A DNA stretch of 6,735 nucleotides from NCBI GenBank assembly GCA_018883305.1, contig VEQI01000187.1, forward strand, positions 1-6,735, written 5' to 3'. Under the pieces are notes generated by a model. It saw only the letters and a list, made by a program, of their open reading frames with translations. It had not been told where the DNA came from and did no database searches. Position numbers and translations under genes: made by a program. This document shows, piece by piece, positions 1 through 5,703 of this stretch. The stretch's first letter is position 1. Each line of letters opens with the position of its first letter. The DNA comes from Limnohabitans sp. Its GTDB lineage: Bacteria > Pseudomonadota > Gammaproteobacteria > Burkholderiales > Burkholderiaceae_C.

Positions 1-444
1 GTCTTGGGGGGCAGCACCTATGAATCACCGGTTCAGCGGGTGGGTGACTTTGTGCCGCGCCGAGCATCCACCTCATTGGGGGAGGTGGAACCCTCGTACC
101 GCCCTGGGGTCAAGCCCGTGAGCCTGGACTCGGCCCTGCCCCCCTATGCTATCGAAGCGGTGCGCGAAGCCCTACCCGTGTTTGGTCGCAAGATCCGGGG
201 CTTTGATCTGCCCGACGCGGTCCTCACCGGGGTGGAGACCCGCACCTCCTCACCCTTGCGCATTCAGCGCGATGAGACGTTGGAGAGCCCCGGCATGCGC
301 GGTCTGTATCCGGCTGGGGAAGGTGCCGGCTATGCGGGCGGCATCCTGTCCGCCGGGGTGGATGGCATCAAGGTGGGTGAAGCGGTGGCCAGAGGGTGGC
401 TGGCGCGCTCTCGCTCGTCCAGCACCCGCCTGTCACGCATTTAA
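1..444 (+). CDS. FAD-dependent dehydrogenase (COG2509-like), C-terminal part
   Basis: The reading frame is open from the first base, so the start lies outside the window and only the last 147 residues are seen. They match the C-terminal region of the large NAD(P)/FAD-dependent dehydrogenases of the COG2509 type. A VQRVGDF stretch is near the visible N-terminus, followed by ETRTSSPLRI at about residues 79-88. Then comes the glycine-rich GLYPAGEGAGYAGGI at about 100-114, leading into SAGVDGIKVGEAVA, which in this family forms part of the FAD-binding fold. The Rossmann N-terminal nucleotide-binding motif is outside the window. The protein is probably a soluble cytoplasmic flavoprotein; its physiological substrate is not established as far as I know. 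The stop overlaps the htpX stop. The last dozen residues are a serine/arginine-rich tail of no recognised function. The family call is fairly sure, the exact activity is not. Confidence 0.78.
   Translation, partial: VLGGSTYESPVQRVGDFVPRRASTSLGEVEPSYRPGVKPVSLDSALPPYAIEAVREALPVFGRKIRGFDLPDAVLTGVETRTSSPLRIQRDETLESPGMRGLYPAGEGAGYAGGILSAGVDGIKVGEAVARGWLARSRSSSTRLSRI
441..444. other. Shared TTAA: overlapping convergent stop codons
   Basis: The palindrome TTAA carries TAA for the plus-strand dehydrogenase (442-444) and TAA for the minus-strand htpX (443-441). The two genes therefore end tail to tail with no intergenic DNA, and no terminator can lie between them. Their transcripts must run into each other's 3' coding sequence unless stopped within it. 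Confidence 0.9.
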
Positions 445-1316
445 CCTTGCGCGGCCTGGAGCGCCGCAATGCGCTCTTCCAGCGGGGGGTGGCTGGCAAA
501 CAGCTTGCCCAGATCGCCCGTGATGCCCATGGCCGCCACACTGCTGGGCAAGGTGCCGGCTTGCATCTGCCCCAGACGGGACAACGCGTGAATCATGGGT
601 TGACGAGAGCCCAGCAGGTGTGCCGATCCGCTGTCTGCCCGGAATTCACGCTGGCGGCTGAACCAGGCGACGATCATGCCGGCCAGGAAACCCAGCAGGA
701 TGTCCAGCACCAGGCTGGTGATGTAGTAGCCCATGCCGGGACCGGTATTTTCTTCGTCGTTGCGACGCAAGGCGGTATCGACCACGTACCCAACCACCCG
801 GCTGAGGAACACCACAAACGTGTTGAGCACGCCTTGAATCAGCGTGAGGGTCACCATGTCGCCATTGGCCACGTGGGCAATCTCGTGGCCCAGCACGGCC
901 TCCACCTCTTCACGGGTCATGCCTTGCAACAAGCCGGTGGACACGGCCACCAGGGCCGAGTCACGAAACGCCCCCGTGGCGAAGGCATTGGGTTCGCCGT
1001 CATAGATGGCCACTTCGGGCATGGCGATCCCGGCTTTCTCGGACAGGCGACGCACCGTGTCCACGATCCATTGCTCATCCGCCGATTGCGGTTGCTGGAT
1101 GACTTGCGCGCCCGTGCTCCATTTGGCCATGGGCTTACTCATCAGCAAAGAGATGATGGCGCCCCCAAAGCCCATCACCAATGAGAAGCCCAGCAGCGCG
1201 GAAAGATTCAGACCATTGGCCGTGAGATATCGGTTCACGCCCAGCAGGCTGGCCACGACGCCCAACACCACCATGACCGCCAGGTTGGTGAGGACAAAGA
1301 GCAGGATGCGTTTCAT
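441..1316 (-). CDS. htpX: Protease HtpX, membrane zinc metalloprotease (M48B)
   Basis: At 291 residues this is full length for HtpX. It is an inner-membrane endopeptidase that degrades misfolded membrane proteins alongside FtsH. Two hydrophobic segments lie at about residues 4-24 and 38-59, and two more at about 157-178 and 197-218. The zinc site is HEIAH at 144-148, with the third ligand expected to be Glu224 in RQREFRAD (221-228). A family-typical SHPPLEERI sits near the C-terminus (275-283). The ATG at 1316 has an AAAGGA ribosome site four bases upstream, which supports this start. The gene is separated from the DUF3025 gene by 116 bases holding a heat-shock-like promoter candidate, so it is probably its own unit. 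Read-through from the pyrC block cannot be excluded. Its end overlaps the stop of the convergent dehydrogenase. Nothing essential appears missing. Confidence 0.97.
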   Translation of the reverse strand: MKRILLFVLTNLAVMVVLGVVASLLGVNRYLTANGLNLSALLGFSLVMGFGGAIISLLMSKPMAKWSTGAQVIQQPQSADEQWIVDTVRRLSEKAGIAMPEVAIYDGEPNAFATGAFRDSALVAVSTGLLQGMTREEVEAVLGHEIAHVANGDMVTLTLIQGVLNTFVVFLSRVVGYVVDTALRRNDEENTGPGMGYYITSLVLDILLGFLAGMIVAWFSRQREFRADSGSAHLLGSRQPMIHALSRLGQMQAGTLPSSVAAMGITGDLGKLFASHPPLEERIAALQAAQG

Positions 1317-1320
1317 GAAA

Positions 1321-1326
1321 TCCTTT
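1321..1326 (-). promoter_or_regulatory. Ribosome binding site of htpX
   Basis: AAAGGA on the minus strand, four bases from the ATG of htpX. It is a good Shine-Dalgarno match and fixes the start codon. Confidence 0.75.
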
Positions 1327-1359
1327 CAAACGACGCCGATGGGTGTCGATGGCTCGGAT

Positions 1360-1386
1360 GGTAGGGGGCAGTTCTTGAAATTCAAG
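1360..1386 (-). promoter_or_regulatory. Candidate sigma-32 (heat-shock) promoter of htpX
   Basis: On the minus strand CTTGAA (1386-1381) is followed after 13 bases by CCCCTACC (1367-1360). The known sigma-32 consensus is CTTGAA, 13-17 bases, then CCCCATNT, so the -35 core and spacing fit and the -10 matches in part (CCCC, then TA in place of AT). The bases before the -35, CGCAC, also resemble the C-rich lead-in of such promoters. Transcription would begin about 35 bases before the htpX start. The -35 half is also one arm of a palindrome, CTTGAA-A-TTCAAG (1374-1386). No equally good sigma-70 pair was seen here. The match is by eye and untested. Confidence 0.5.
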
Positions 1387-1392
1387 GTGCGC

Positions 1393-1413
1393 CAGGGAAT
1401 ACCCCTGCTTTTT
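1393..1413 (+). terminator. Small terminator-like hairpin reading on the plus strand
   Basis: CAGGG (1393-1397) pairs with CCCTG (1403-1407) around a five-base loop. After one C comes a run of five T (1409-1413). This is the shape of a weak intrinsic terminator, but only for plus-strand transcription, where no gene lies directly upstream. In the minus direction, which the neighbouring genes use, the hairpin has no T run after it. It could stop antisense transcription coming out of the htpX region, or be chance. The stem is short. Confidence 0.25.
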
Positions 1414-1432
1414 CCGGGGATGAGGTTCGTAT

Positions 1433-2236
1433 TCACCTCCCAGCAGAACTTGACCGTCTCAGTGGTCGAAACACTTGGGCATCTTCGTAAAACGAGGCGT
1501 GGTCATTGTCCTCGCACCAACCGGGAATGCCCATGACCGGTAGCGGCTGGAACGGCTTGGTGGCCATGAAGTTGGCGTCCAGGCGATGGGACAGCCAAAT
1601 GTCCCAAGCCGTTTCCGTGGCAGGCACTGCCGGATCTACCCAGAACGCATGCGCAGTAACCGCTTTGTAGGGCTGACACAGCTTCTCCAACAGCGCGTGG
1701 CCAAACACGACCGGGCGCAGGCCTGGCGCCCTGTCTTGCAGCCCCAGAGGGCGCCAGTCCTGCCGATGCGCCACCAGCAAGGTGTGCCAGTGGTGCTGTT
1801 GCAATGCCTCCCATTGCTCGATGGGTGCCTGCACCAACAACACGTTCTCATCAAACAGGGTCAAGGCGTCACGCAGGGGGCCGCGCGTGGCACCCACACC
1901 TTCTCGCCCGATGACCTCAGCCTGCAAGACATTCAACCGGGCCTTGGTGCGTGGAAAGCGCAGCCAACAACAGCCATTGAACAGGTCGTGCAGGTTGTCC
2001 CGTGTGGGCACCTGGTGGTGCTGAAAAATAAAGTGCTCATAGGACTGCCCTTCGGGCAGGGCGGATTGGGGCACAAAGCGCACCGGCGCGGTTTCATTTT
2101 GTTGATTCAACACCCCTGGCAGCACCGCGACCTCGGGTTCCACGCCCAGACGATGATGGTGCCATGACTGCCACACCGGCTCCACCCAGGTTCGCCAATC
2201 CTGCCACCAGGGGCGCGACCAGTCCGGGGGATACAT
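1433..2236 (-). CDS. DUF3025 domain protein, function unknown
   Basis: This is a 267-residue soluble protein with no signal peptide or membrane segment. It resembles the DUF3025 family found in Burkholderiales and relatives, often next to pyrC. Conserved-looking blocks are VPTRDNLHDLFNGCCWLRFPRTKARLN (about 77-102, with His83 and a Cys-Cys pair at 89-90), GPLRDALTLFDENVLLV (119-135), VFGHALLEKLCQPYKAVTAHAFWV (177-200) and a C-terminal PVMGIPGWCEDNDHASFYEDAQVFRP (233-258). The mix of conserved His, Asp, Asn and Arg could suggest an enzyme, but no catalytic motif is known to me. The ATG at 2236 is chosen because GAGAGG lies nine bases upstream and the conserved region starts just after it; the frame remains open further upstream but there runs inside pyrC in the wrong frame. 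It follows pyrC by 13 bases, so the two are very likely cotranscribed. Confidence 0.85.
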   Translation of the reverse strand: MYPPDWSRPWWQDWRTWVEPVWQSWHHHRLGVEPEVAVLPGVLNQQNETAPVRFVPQSALPEGQSYEHFIFQHHQVPTRDNLHDLFNGCCWLRFPRTKARLNVLQAEVIGREGVGATRGPLRDALTLFDENVLLVQAPIEQWEALQQHHWHTLLVAHRQDWRPLGLQDRAPGLRPVVFGHALLEKLCQPYKAVTAHAFWVDPAVPATETAWDIWLSHRLDANFMATKPFQPLPVMGIPGWCEDNDHASFYEDAQVFRPLRRSSSAGR

Positions 2237-2245
2237 GGGCGTGCG

Positions 2246-2252
2246 CCTCTCA
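2246..2252 (-). promoter_or_regulatory. Ribosome binding site of the DUF3025 gene, overlapping the pyrC stop
   Basis: The minus-strand sequence TGAGAGG contains the pyrC stop TGA (2252-2250) and a GAGAGG Shine-Dalgarno nine bases before the ATG at 2236. A ribosome finishing pyrC would sit on this site, which favours coupled translation. Confidence 0.6.
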
Positions 2253-3284
2253 GGCCTGAAGCCTCCACGCCAGCGTCTCACCCGAGCGCAAGGGTTTGAG
2301 CTCAGCCTCACCGAAACGGAAGGACTCGGGGGGGGTCCAGGTTTCGCGGCGCAGCGTGACTGTGCCGGTGTTTCGGGGCAGGCCATAGAAATCGGGGCCA
2401 TGGAAGCTGGCAAAAGACTCCAAACGATGAAGTGCGCCTGCGCGGTCAAAGGCCTCGGCATACAACTCCAGCGCCGCATGGGCGGTGTAGCAACCCGCAC
2501 ACCCCACGGCATGCTCTTTCAAATGGGCCGGGTGCGGCGCACTGTCGGTGCCCAGGAAGAATTTCGCGTCACCACTGGTCGCGGCATCCACCAGCGCCTG
2601 TCGATGCACCTCGCGCTTGAGCACGGGCAGACAGTAGTAATGCGGGCGAATGCCGCCTGTGAAGATGGCGTTTCGGTTGTACAGCAAGTGATGCGCCGTG
2701 ATGGTGGCGCCCAGATGGCTGGATGACGCCTGCACATACTGCGCCGCTTCACGCGTGGTGATGTGCTCGAACACGATCTTGAGTTCGGGGAAGTCGCGTC
2801 GTAACGGCTCGAGCTGGGTGTCAATGAACACCGCCTCGCGGTCAAACAAATCGATGTCCGGGTTGGTCACCTCACCGTGTACCAGCAACAGCAGCCCGTG
2901 TTTCTGCATGGCCTCCAGCGTGCGGTAGGTCTTGCGGATGTCGGTCACGCCCGCGTCGCTGTTGGTGGTGGCACCGGCCGGGTATAGCTTGAGCGCCACC
3001 ACGCCGGCCTGCTTGGCCAGCGCGATTTCCTCGGGTGGCAGCTTGTCGGTGAGGTACAGCGTCATCAGGGGTTGAAACGACACCCCGGCAGGCACGGCCG
3101 CCAGAATGCGATCACGATAGGCCTGCGCCTGCGCCACCATGGTCACCGGCGGCTTGAGGTTGGGCATGATGATGGCCCGACCGAACTGTGCCGCGGTGTG
3201 CGGCACCACCGTGTGTAGCGGCGCGCCGTCGCGCACATGCAAATGCCAGTCGTCAGGTCGGGTCAGGGTGAGGGTATCGGTCAT
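2250..3284 (-). CDS. pyrC: Dihydroorotase, class II
   Basis: PyrC closes carbamoyl-aspartate to dihydroorotate, the third step of de novo pyrimidine synthesis, in the cytoplasm. The 344 residues match the E. coli-type enzyme (about 348). The binuclear zinc ligands are all visible: His14 and His16 in WHLHVRDG, the lysine that becomes carboxylated at Lys99 (ALKLYPAG), His136 (LLVHGEV), His174 (VFEHITT) and Asp247 (FLGTDSAPH). The substrate loop region around GATTNSD (104-110) is intact. The start MTDTLTLTRPDDWHLH is chosen because it is the usual N-terminus and because its ATG overlaps the TGA of the upstream regulator gene as ATGA (3284-3281). There is no strong Shine-Dalgarno, which fits coupling to the upstream gene. 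The frame stays open for 46 more codons, but these lie inside the regulator gene and do not look like dihydroorotase. Confidence 0.96.
   Translation of the reverse strand: MTDTLTLTRPDDWHLHVRDGAPLHTVVPHTAAQFGRAIIMPNLKPPVTMVAQAQAYRDRILAAVPAGVSFQPLMTLYLTDKLPPEEIALAKQAGVVALKLYPAGATTNSDAGVTDIRKTYRTLEAMQKHGLLLLVHGEVTNPDIDLFDREAVFIDTQLEPLRRDFPELKIVFEHITTREAAQYVQASSSHLGATITAHHLLYNRNAIFTGGIRPHYYCLPVLKREVHRQALVDAATSGDAKFFLGTDSAPHPAHLKEHAVGCAGCYTAHAALELYAEAFDRAGALHRLESFASFHGPDFYGLPRNTGTVTLRRETWTPPESFRFGEAELKPLRSGETLAWRLQA
3281..3284 (-). other. ATGA start/stop overlap between regulator and pyrC
   Basis: On the minus strand the four bases ATGA hold the pyrC start (3284-3282) and the regulator's stop TGA (3283-3281). 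This overlap is typical of translationally coupled genes in one transcript, here placing a LysR regulator directly before a pyrimidine synthesis enzyme. Confidence 0.85.
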
Positions 3285-4264
3285 GCACGTGATTGTCGCC
3301 CATGCGCTGACGACGCAGGCGGCTGAGTGCCTTGCGCTTCTCGGGCCTGCCCTTCCAGATAGTCCCACAAGGACTGCACCAGCGGCTTGATGTGATGACG
3401 CGTCGTTGGTCGGGCTCGACAAGCCCAGATCTGCAGTGTGCCCTGCAACTGCTCCAGCCCCGCGGGCAGGGCGCTCACCAGCTTGCCTTGCACCACCTCA
3501 TGCGCCACCGCGCTGTGCGGCAGAAAGGCCACGCCATGCCCCTGCAACGCCATCGCCTTGAGCCCTTCGGACATGTCGGTTTCATACACACGGCTAAGGT
3601 GGACAGGCTGCGGACTTTGCTTGAGCATCTGCTCCACCAACTGCCCCAGGTACGCCCCGGGTGCATAGCCCAGGTACGGTAGCGGTTGTTCGGGCACACC
3701 CGGCAAGACATGCAGGGGCCGGCCGTGTTCGTCGGCCTGCACGTACGGCGCCAGGGCTTCTTGGCCCAGGCTTAGCACATCGTAGTGATCCGTATCCAAC
3801 GCAATGGGTTGCGATGCATGGTGATAGGCGATCAACAGATCGCAGCTTCCCTCCACCAGATGCAGGACGGCGTCGTGCACATTGAGGGCAATGAGACGGC
3901 TTTTGAAGCTGCCGAAACCTTCATGCAGCTGGCTCACCCAAGTGGGGAAAAAAGTGAAGGCCAAGGTATGCGGCACGGCAAAAGCAATGACATCCTGCCC
4001 GGCGGCCCCGTGGGCACGCAACAAGGTGCGCGTGCTTTGCAAGGCGCGCAACATCTCCAGCGCCTGGGGGTAAAAAGTTTCCCCTGCCGCTGTCAGGCGG
4101 GTGGGATAAGAAGATCGGTCCACCAGATCGGTGCCAGCCCAGGCCTCCAGCGCCTGAATGCGCCGGGAAAACGCCGGCTGCGTCACATGGCGCTGCTGCG
4201 CCGAACGGCTGAAGCTGCCGGTTTCGACCAGACTGACAAAGTCTTCCAGCCACTTGGTGTCCAT
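3281..4264 (-). CDS. LysR-family regulator, HypT (YjiE)-like
   Basis: This is a 327-residue LysR-type transcription factor. The winged helix-turn-helix covers about residues 3-62, with the recognition region SFSRSAQQRHVTQPAFSRRIQALE at 17-40. The linker helix follows, and the effector domain runs from about 92 to 310. The opening TKWLEDFVSLVETGSFSRSA, the APGAYLGQLVEQML block (211-224) and DMSEGLKAMALQGHGVAFLPHSAVAHE (230-256) resemble E. coli HypT, the regulator activated by hypochlorite through methionine oxidation. This is recalled family knowledge, not an alignment; few other methionines are obviously conserved, so the same chemistry is not assured. The final 15-20 residues are a polar tail beyond the usual end. 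The gene overlaps pyrC by 4 bases and diverges from queC across 38 bases. There is no Shine-Dalgarno, and TACAAT ends six bases before the ATG. It probably regulates its own region, which is inference. Confidence 0.88.
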   Translation of the reverse strand: MDTKWLEDFVSLVETGSFSRSAQQRHVTQPAFSRRIQALEAWAGTDLVDRSSYPTRLTAAGETFYPQALEMLRALQSTRTLLRAHGAAGQDVIAFAVPHTLAFTFFPTWVSQLHEGFGSFKSRLIALNVHDAVLHLVEGSCDLLIAYHHASQPIALDTDHYDVLSLGQEALAPYVQADEHGRPLHVLPGVPEQPLPYLGYAPGAYLGQLVEQMLKQSPQPVHLSRVYETDMSEGLKAMALQGHGVAFLPHSAVAHEVVQGKLVSALPAGLEQLQGTLQIWACRARPTTRHHIKPLVQSLWDYLEGQAREAQGTQPPASSAHGRQSRA

Positions 4265-4270
4265 GCGGGC

Positions 4271-4276
4271 ATTGTA
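4271..4276 (-). promoter_or_regulatory. Candidate -10 box of the LysR-type regulator gene
   Basis: TACAAT on the minus strand matches five of six bases of TATAAT. Six bases (GCCCGC) separate it from the ATG, so transcription would begin at the A of the start codon and give a leaderless mRNA. That agrees with the lack of a Shine-Dalgarno site. No convincing -35 was seen at 15-19 bases, so an activator or a different promoter may be involved. Confidence 0.4.
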
Positions 4277-4293
4277 GACAGCGCCTCGTTACA
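4273..4293. promoter_or_regulatory. Imperfect dyad between the divergent regulator and queC
   Basis: TGTA (4273-4276) and TACA (4290-4293) form the ends of a 21-base imperfect inverted repeat, with AG (4280-4281) and CT (4285-4286) as a second matching pair; six of ten positions pair. It links the two -10-like hexamers of the opposing genes. A LysR-type protein binding here could control both directions, but the classic T-N11-A form is not met and the symmetry may simply come from two facing -10 boxes. Confidence 0.3.
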
Positions 4294-4295
4294 CT
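4290..4295 (+). promoter_or_regulatory. Candidate -10 box of queC
   Basis: TACACT matches four of six bases of TATAAT and is followed by seven bases and then the queC ATG. Transcription from it would start on or one base before the start codon. No Shine-Dalgarno precedes queC, which agrees with a leaderless message. No good -35 was found at normal spacing, so this is a modest call. Confidence 0.33.
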
Positions 4296-4302
4296 CCTGG
4301 CC

Positions 4303-5010
4303 ATGTCCTTGAACCCCGCTTCTGCCCTGGTCCTGTTTTCTGGCGGCCAGGACTCGACCACGTGCCTGGCCTGGGCGCTCTCACACTACGCACATGTGGA
4401 AACCGTGGGGTTTGATTACGGTCAGCGTCATCACGTGGAAATGGACTGTCGCCTCCAGGTGTTGGCGCAACTGCGGCAACAATTTCCGAACTGGTCACCC
4501 CGCCTGGGCGAGGACCATGTGCTGGACCTTCGCGTGCTGGGCCAGCTGAGCGACTCCGCCCTCACCGATGAGCGCGCCATTGCCATGGCGGCCAGCGGAC
4601 TGCCCAACACCTTTGTGCCTGGACGCAACCTGCTCTTCCTCACCTTTGCCGCCACGCTGGCCTATCGACGGGGCTTGAAATTCCTGGTGGGCGGCATGTG
4701 CGAGACCGACTACTCCGGCTATCCCGATTGCCGCGATGACACCCTCAAGGCCTTGCAAGTGGCCCTCAGCCTGGGCATGGACGAACGGCTGGTGATTGAA
4801 ACGCCCCTGATGTGGTTGGACAAGGCCCAGACCTGGACGTTGGCCGACTCACTGGGCGGTTCAGCCCTGCTGGAGCTGGTGACGGAGCACACGCACACCT
4901 GTTACCTGGGTGAGCGGACACAGCGCCATGCATGGGGCTATGGTTGTGGCCATTGCCCGGCGTGTGAGTTGCGGGCACAAGGTCATGCCCGCTTCTTGGC
5001 GACCCGTTAG
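4303..5010 (+). CDS. queC: 7-cyano-7-deazaguanine (preQ0) synthase QueC
   Basis: QueC converts 7-carboxy-7-deazaguanine to preQ0 using ATP and ammonia, a step towards queuosine in tRNA. The 235-residue protein has the ATP PP-loop SGGQDS at 13-18, FDYGQRH at 37-43, the PGRNLLFL block at 106-113, and GGMCETDYSGYPDCR at 130-144. The zinc-binding cysteines are Cys200, Cys215, Cys218 and Cys221 (TCYLG, then CGHCPAC). The gap between the first and second cysteine is 14 residues, longer than the eight I recall from the Bacillus and E. coli enzymes; the extra residues (ERTQRHAWGY) may be a lineage feature. The ATG at 4303 gives the usual short lead into the PP-loop. There is no ribosome site. No other queuosine gene is in the window. 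It diverges from the LysR gene and converges on the barrel gene. Confidence 0.96.
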   Translation: MSLNPASALVLFSGGQDSTTCLAWALSHYAHVETVGFDYGQRHHVEMDCRLQVLAQLRQQFPNWSPRLGEDHVLDLRVLGQLSDSALTDERAIAMAASGLPNTFVPGRNLLFLTFAATLAYRRGLKFLVGGMCETDYSGYPDCRDDTLKALQVALSLGMDERLVIETPLMWLDKAQTWTLADSLGGSALLELVTEHTHTCYLGERTQRHAWGYGCGHCPACELRAQGHARFLATR

Positions 5011-5060
5011 CGCAAGAGTGAAGGTAGCGGCAATCCTGCCAGCGTTGTCTGCGCCCGGTC

Positions 5061-5087
5061 CGAGCTAAGCCGAGCTAAGCTGAGCTC
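5061..5087. repeat. Short tandem repeat between queC and the barrel gene
   Basis: The ten-base unit CGAGCTAAGC occurs twice exactly (5061-5070, 5071-5080) and is followed by a partial copy beginning TGAGCT, which runs into the stop of the barrel gene. The end can also be read as AGCTA-AGCTG-AGCTC (5073-5087). GAGCT (5072-5076) can pair with AGCTC (5083-5087) around six bases. No T run follows in either direction, so it is not a normal terminator. It may be a slippage repeat or a weak two-way structure between convergent genes. Confidence 0.6.
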
Positions 5088-5649
5088 AATAGTCGAACGC
5101 CAAGCCCAGTGACACCCCGTCCACCGTTTCTTGCTTGCGGTTGTAATACGAGGTGTAGTCCGACACAAAACTGGTGTCCCGGTTGATGCGGATCTTGATC
5201 CCCAGGCCATAAGACACGCTGCCCATGCGCTCGCTGGTGGGGGTGGGACCGAAATACGAACCATCCATCTTCTTGACCAGGCTCACCGCGCCCAGGCGAC
5301 CAAACACCTCCATGCCAGGTGCCAATTCCTTGCGCGCCCTGAGATAGCCGCCAAACATGGGATCGATCTTGGCATAGGCAGGAGAGTTGCCCACTGTGGT
5401 GCTGCCCTGACTGGTCCCTACGGCCAACATGACTTCATAAGCGAAGGTAGCGCCAACATTTTTGCCAACGATGGTGCGCAAGGCGGTGGGGCTGAGTCGC
5501 ATGCCGGTCTGGGCATAGTTCAGTCCGTTAAGGCTGACCTCGACGTAAGCCTGACCGGTGGCCGGTGGCTTGAGCCCCTGGCCAGACGACTGGGCCATGG
5601 CAGACACAGAAACGGCAAAAAGAAGAGGAGTGACGATTTTTTGGAGCAT
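5086..5649 (-). CDS. Small outer-membrane beta-barrel protein
   Basis: A 187-residue protein. It opens with a signal peptide (MLQKIVTPLLFAVSVSAMA, likely cut after Ala19 in the A-M-A pattern), so it is exported by Sec. The mature part alternates polar and non-polar residues and is rich in Gly, Tyr and Ser. Likely strands are at about 34-46, 64-78, 89-98, 103-115, 135-147 and 149-160, and it ends in LGLAFDY. An aromatic last residue is usual for barrels folded by the Bam complex. Size and pattern fit an eight-stranded OmpA/OmpX-like barrel of the OMP_b-brl type. No specific ligand or function can be read. The ATG at 5649 is chosen because the signal peptide begins there and GAGG lies five bases upstream; an ATG eleven codons earlier lacks both. 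It is convergent with queC and has its own promoter candidate. Confidence 0.8.
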   Translation of the reverse strand: MLQKIVTPLLFAVSVSAMAQSSGQGLKPPATGQAYVEVSLNGLNYAQTGMRLSPTALRTIVGKNVGATFAYEVMLAVGTSQGSTTVGNSPAYAKIDPMFGGYLRARKELAPGMEVFGRLGAVSLVKKMDGSYFGPTPTSERMGSVSYGLGIKIRINRDTSFVSDYTSYYNRKQETVDGVSLGLAFDY

Positions 5650-5654
5650 AAGGG

Positions 5655-5658
5655 CCTC
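5655..5658 (-). promoter_or_regulatory. Ribosome binding site of the barrel gene
   Basis: GAGG on the minus strand, five bases before the ATG at 5649. It decides this start over the ATG eleven codons upstream at 5682. Confidence 0.6.
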
Positions 5659-5703
5659 AATGGAGTTCAGACGGCCATGCAAGCAATACTCAAGCCACTT
5701 TCA

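Noticed and set aside
451..467. GCGGC/GCCGC hairpin near the htpX end as a terminator
   Set aside because: It lies in coding sequence, has a five-pair stem and no T run.
396..1184. Long plus-strand open frame antisense to htpX
   Set aside because: Its translation is His/Gln/Gly-rich with no family features, as expected opposite a GC-rich gene. htpX is certain.
1586..2167. Plus-strand open frame opposite the DUF3025 gene
   Set aside because: No ribosome site or recognisable motif. The minus-strand frame carries the conserved protein blocks.
2237..2512. Longer DUF3025 protein with 92 extra residues
   Set aside because: The extra part overlaps pyrC coding sequence out of frame and is a Pro/Arg/Ser-rich shadow. 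The ATG at 2236 has a ribosome site.
3285..3422. Longer pyrC with 46 extra N-terminal residues
   Set aside because: The extension lies wholly inside the regulator gene in another frame and does not resemble dihydroorotase. The ATG at 3284 gives the standard N-terminus.
4265..4302. preQ1 riboswitch before queC
   Set aside because: The gap is only 38 bases and the candidate start site leaves no leader, so there is no room for the aptamer.
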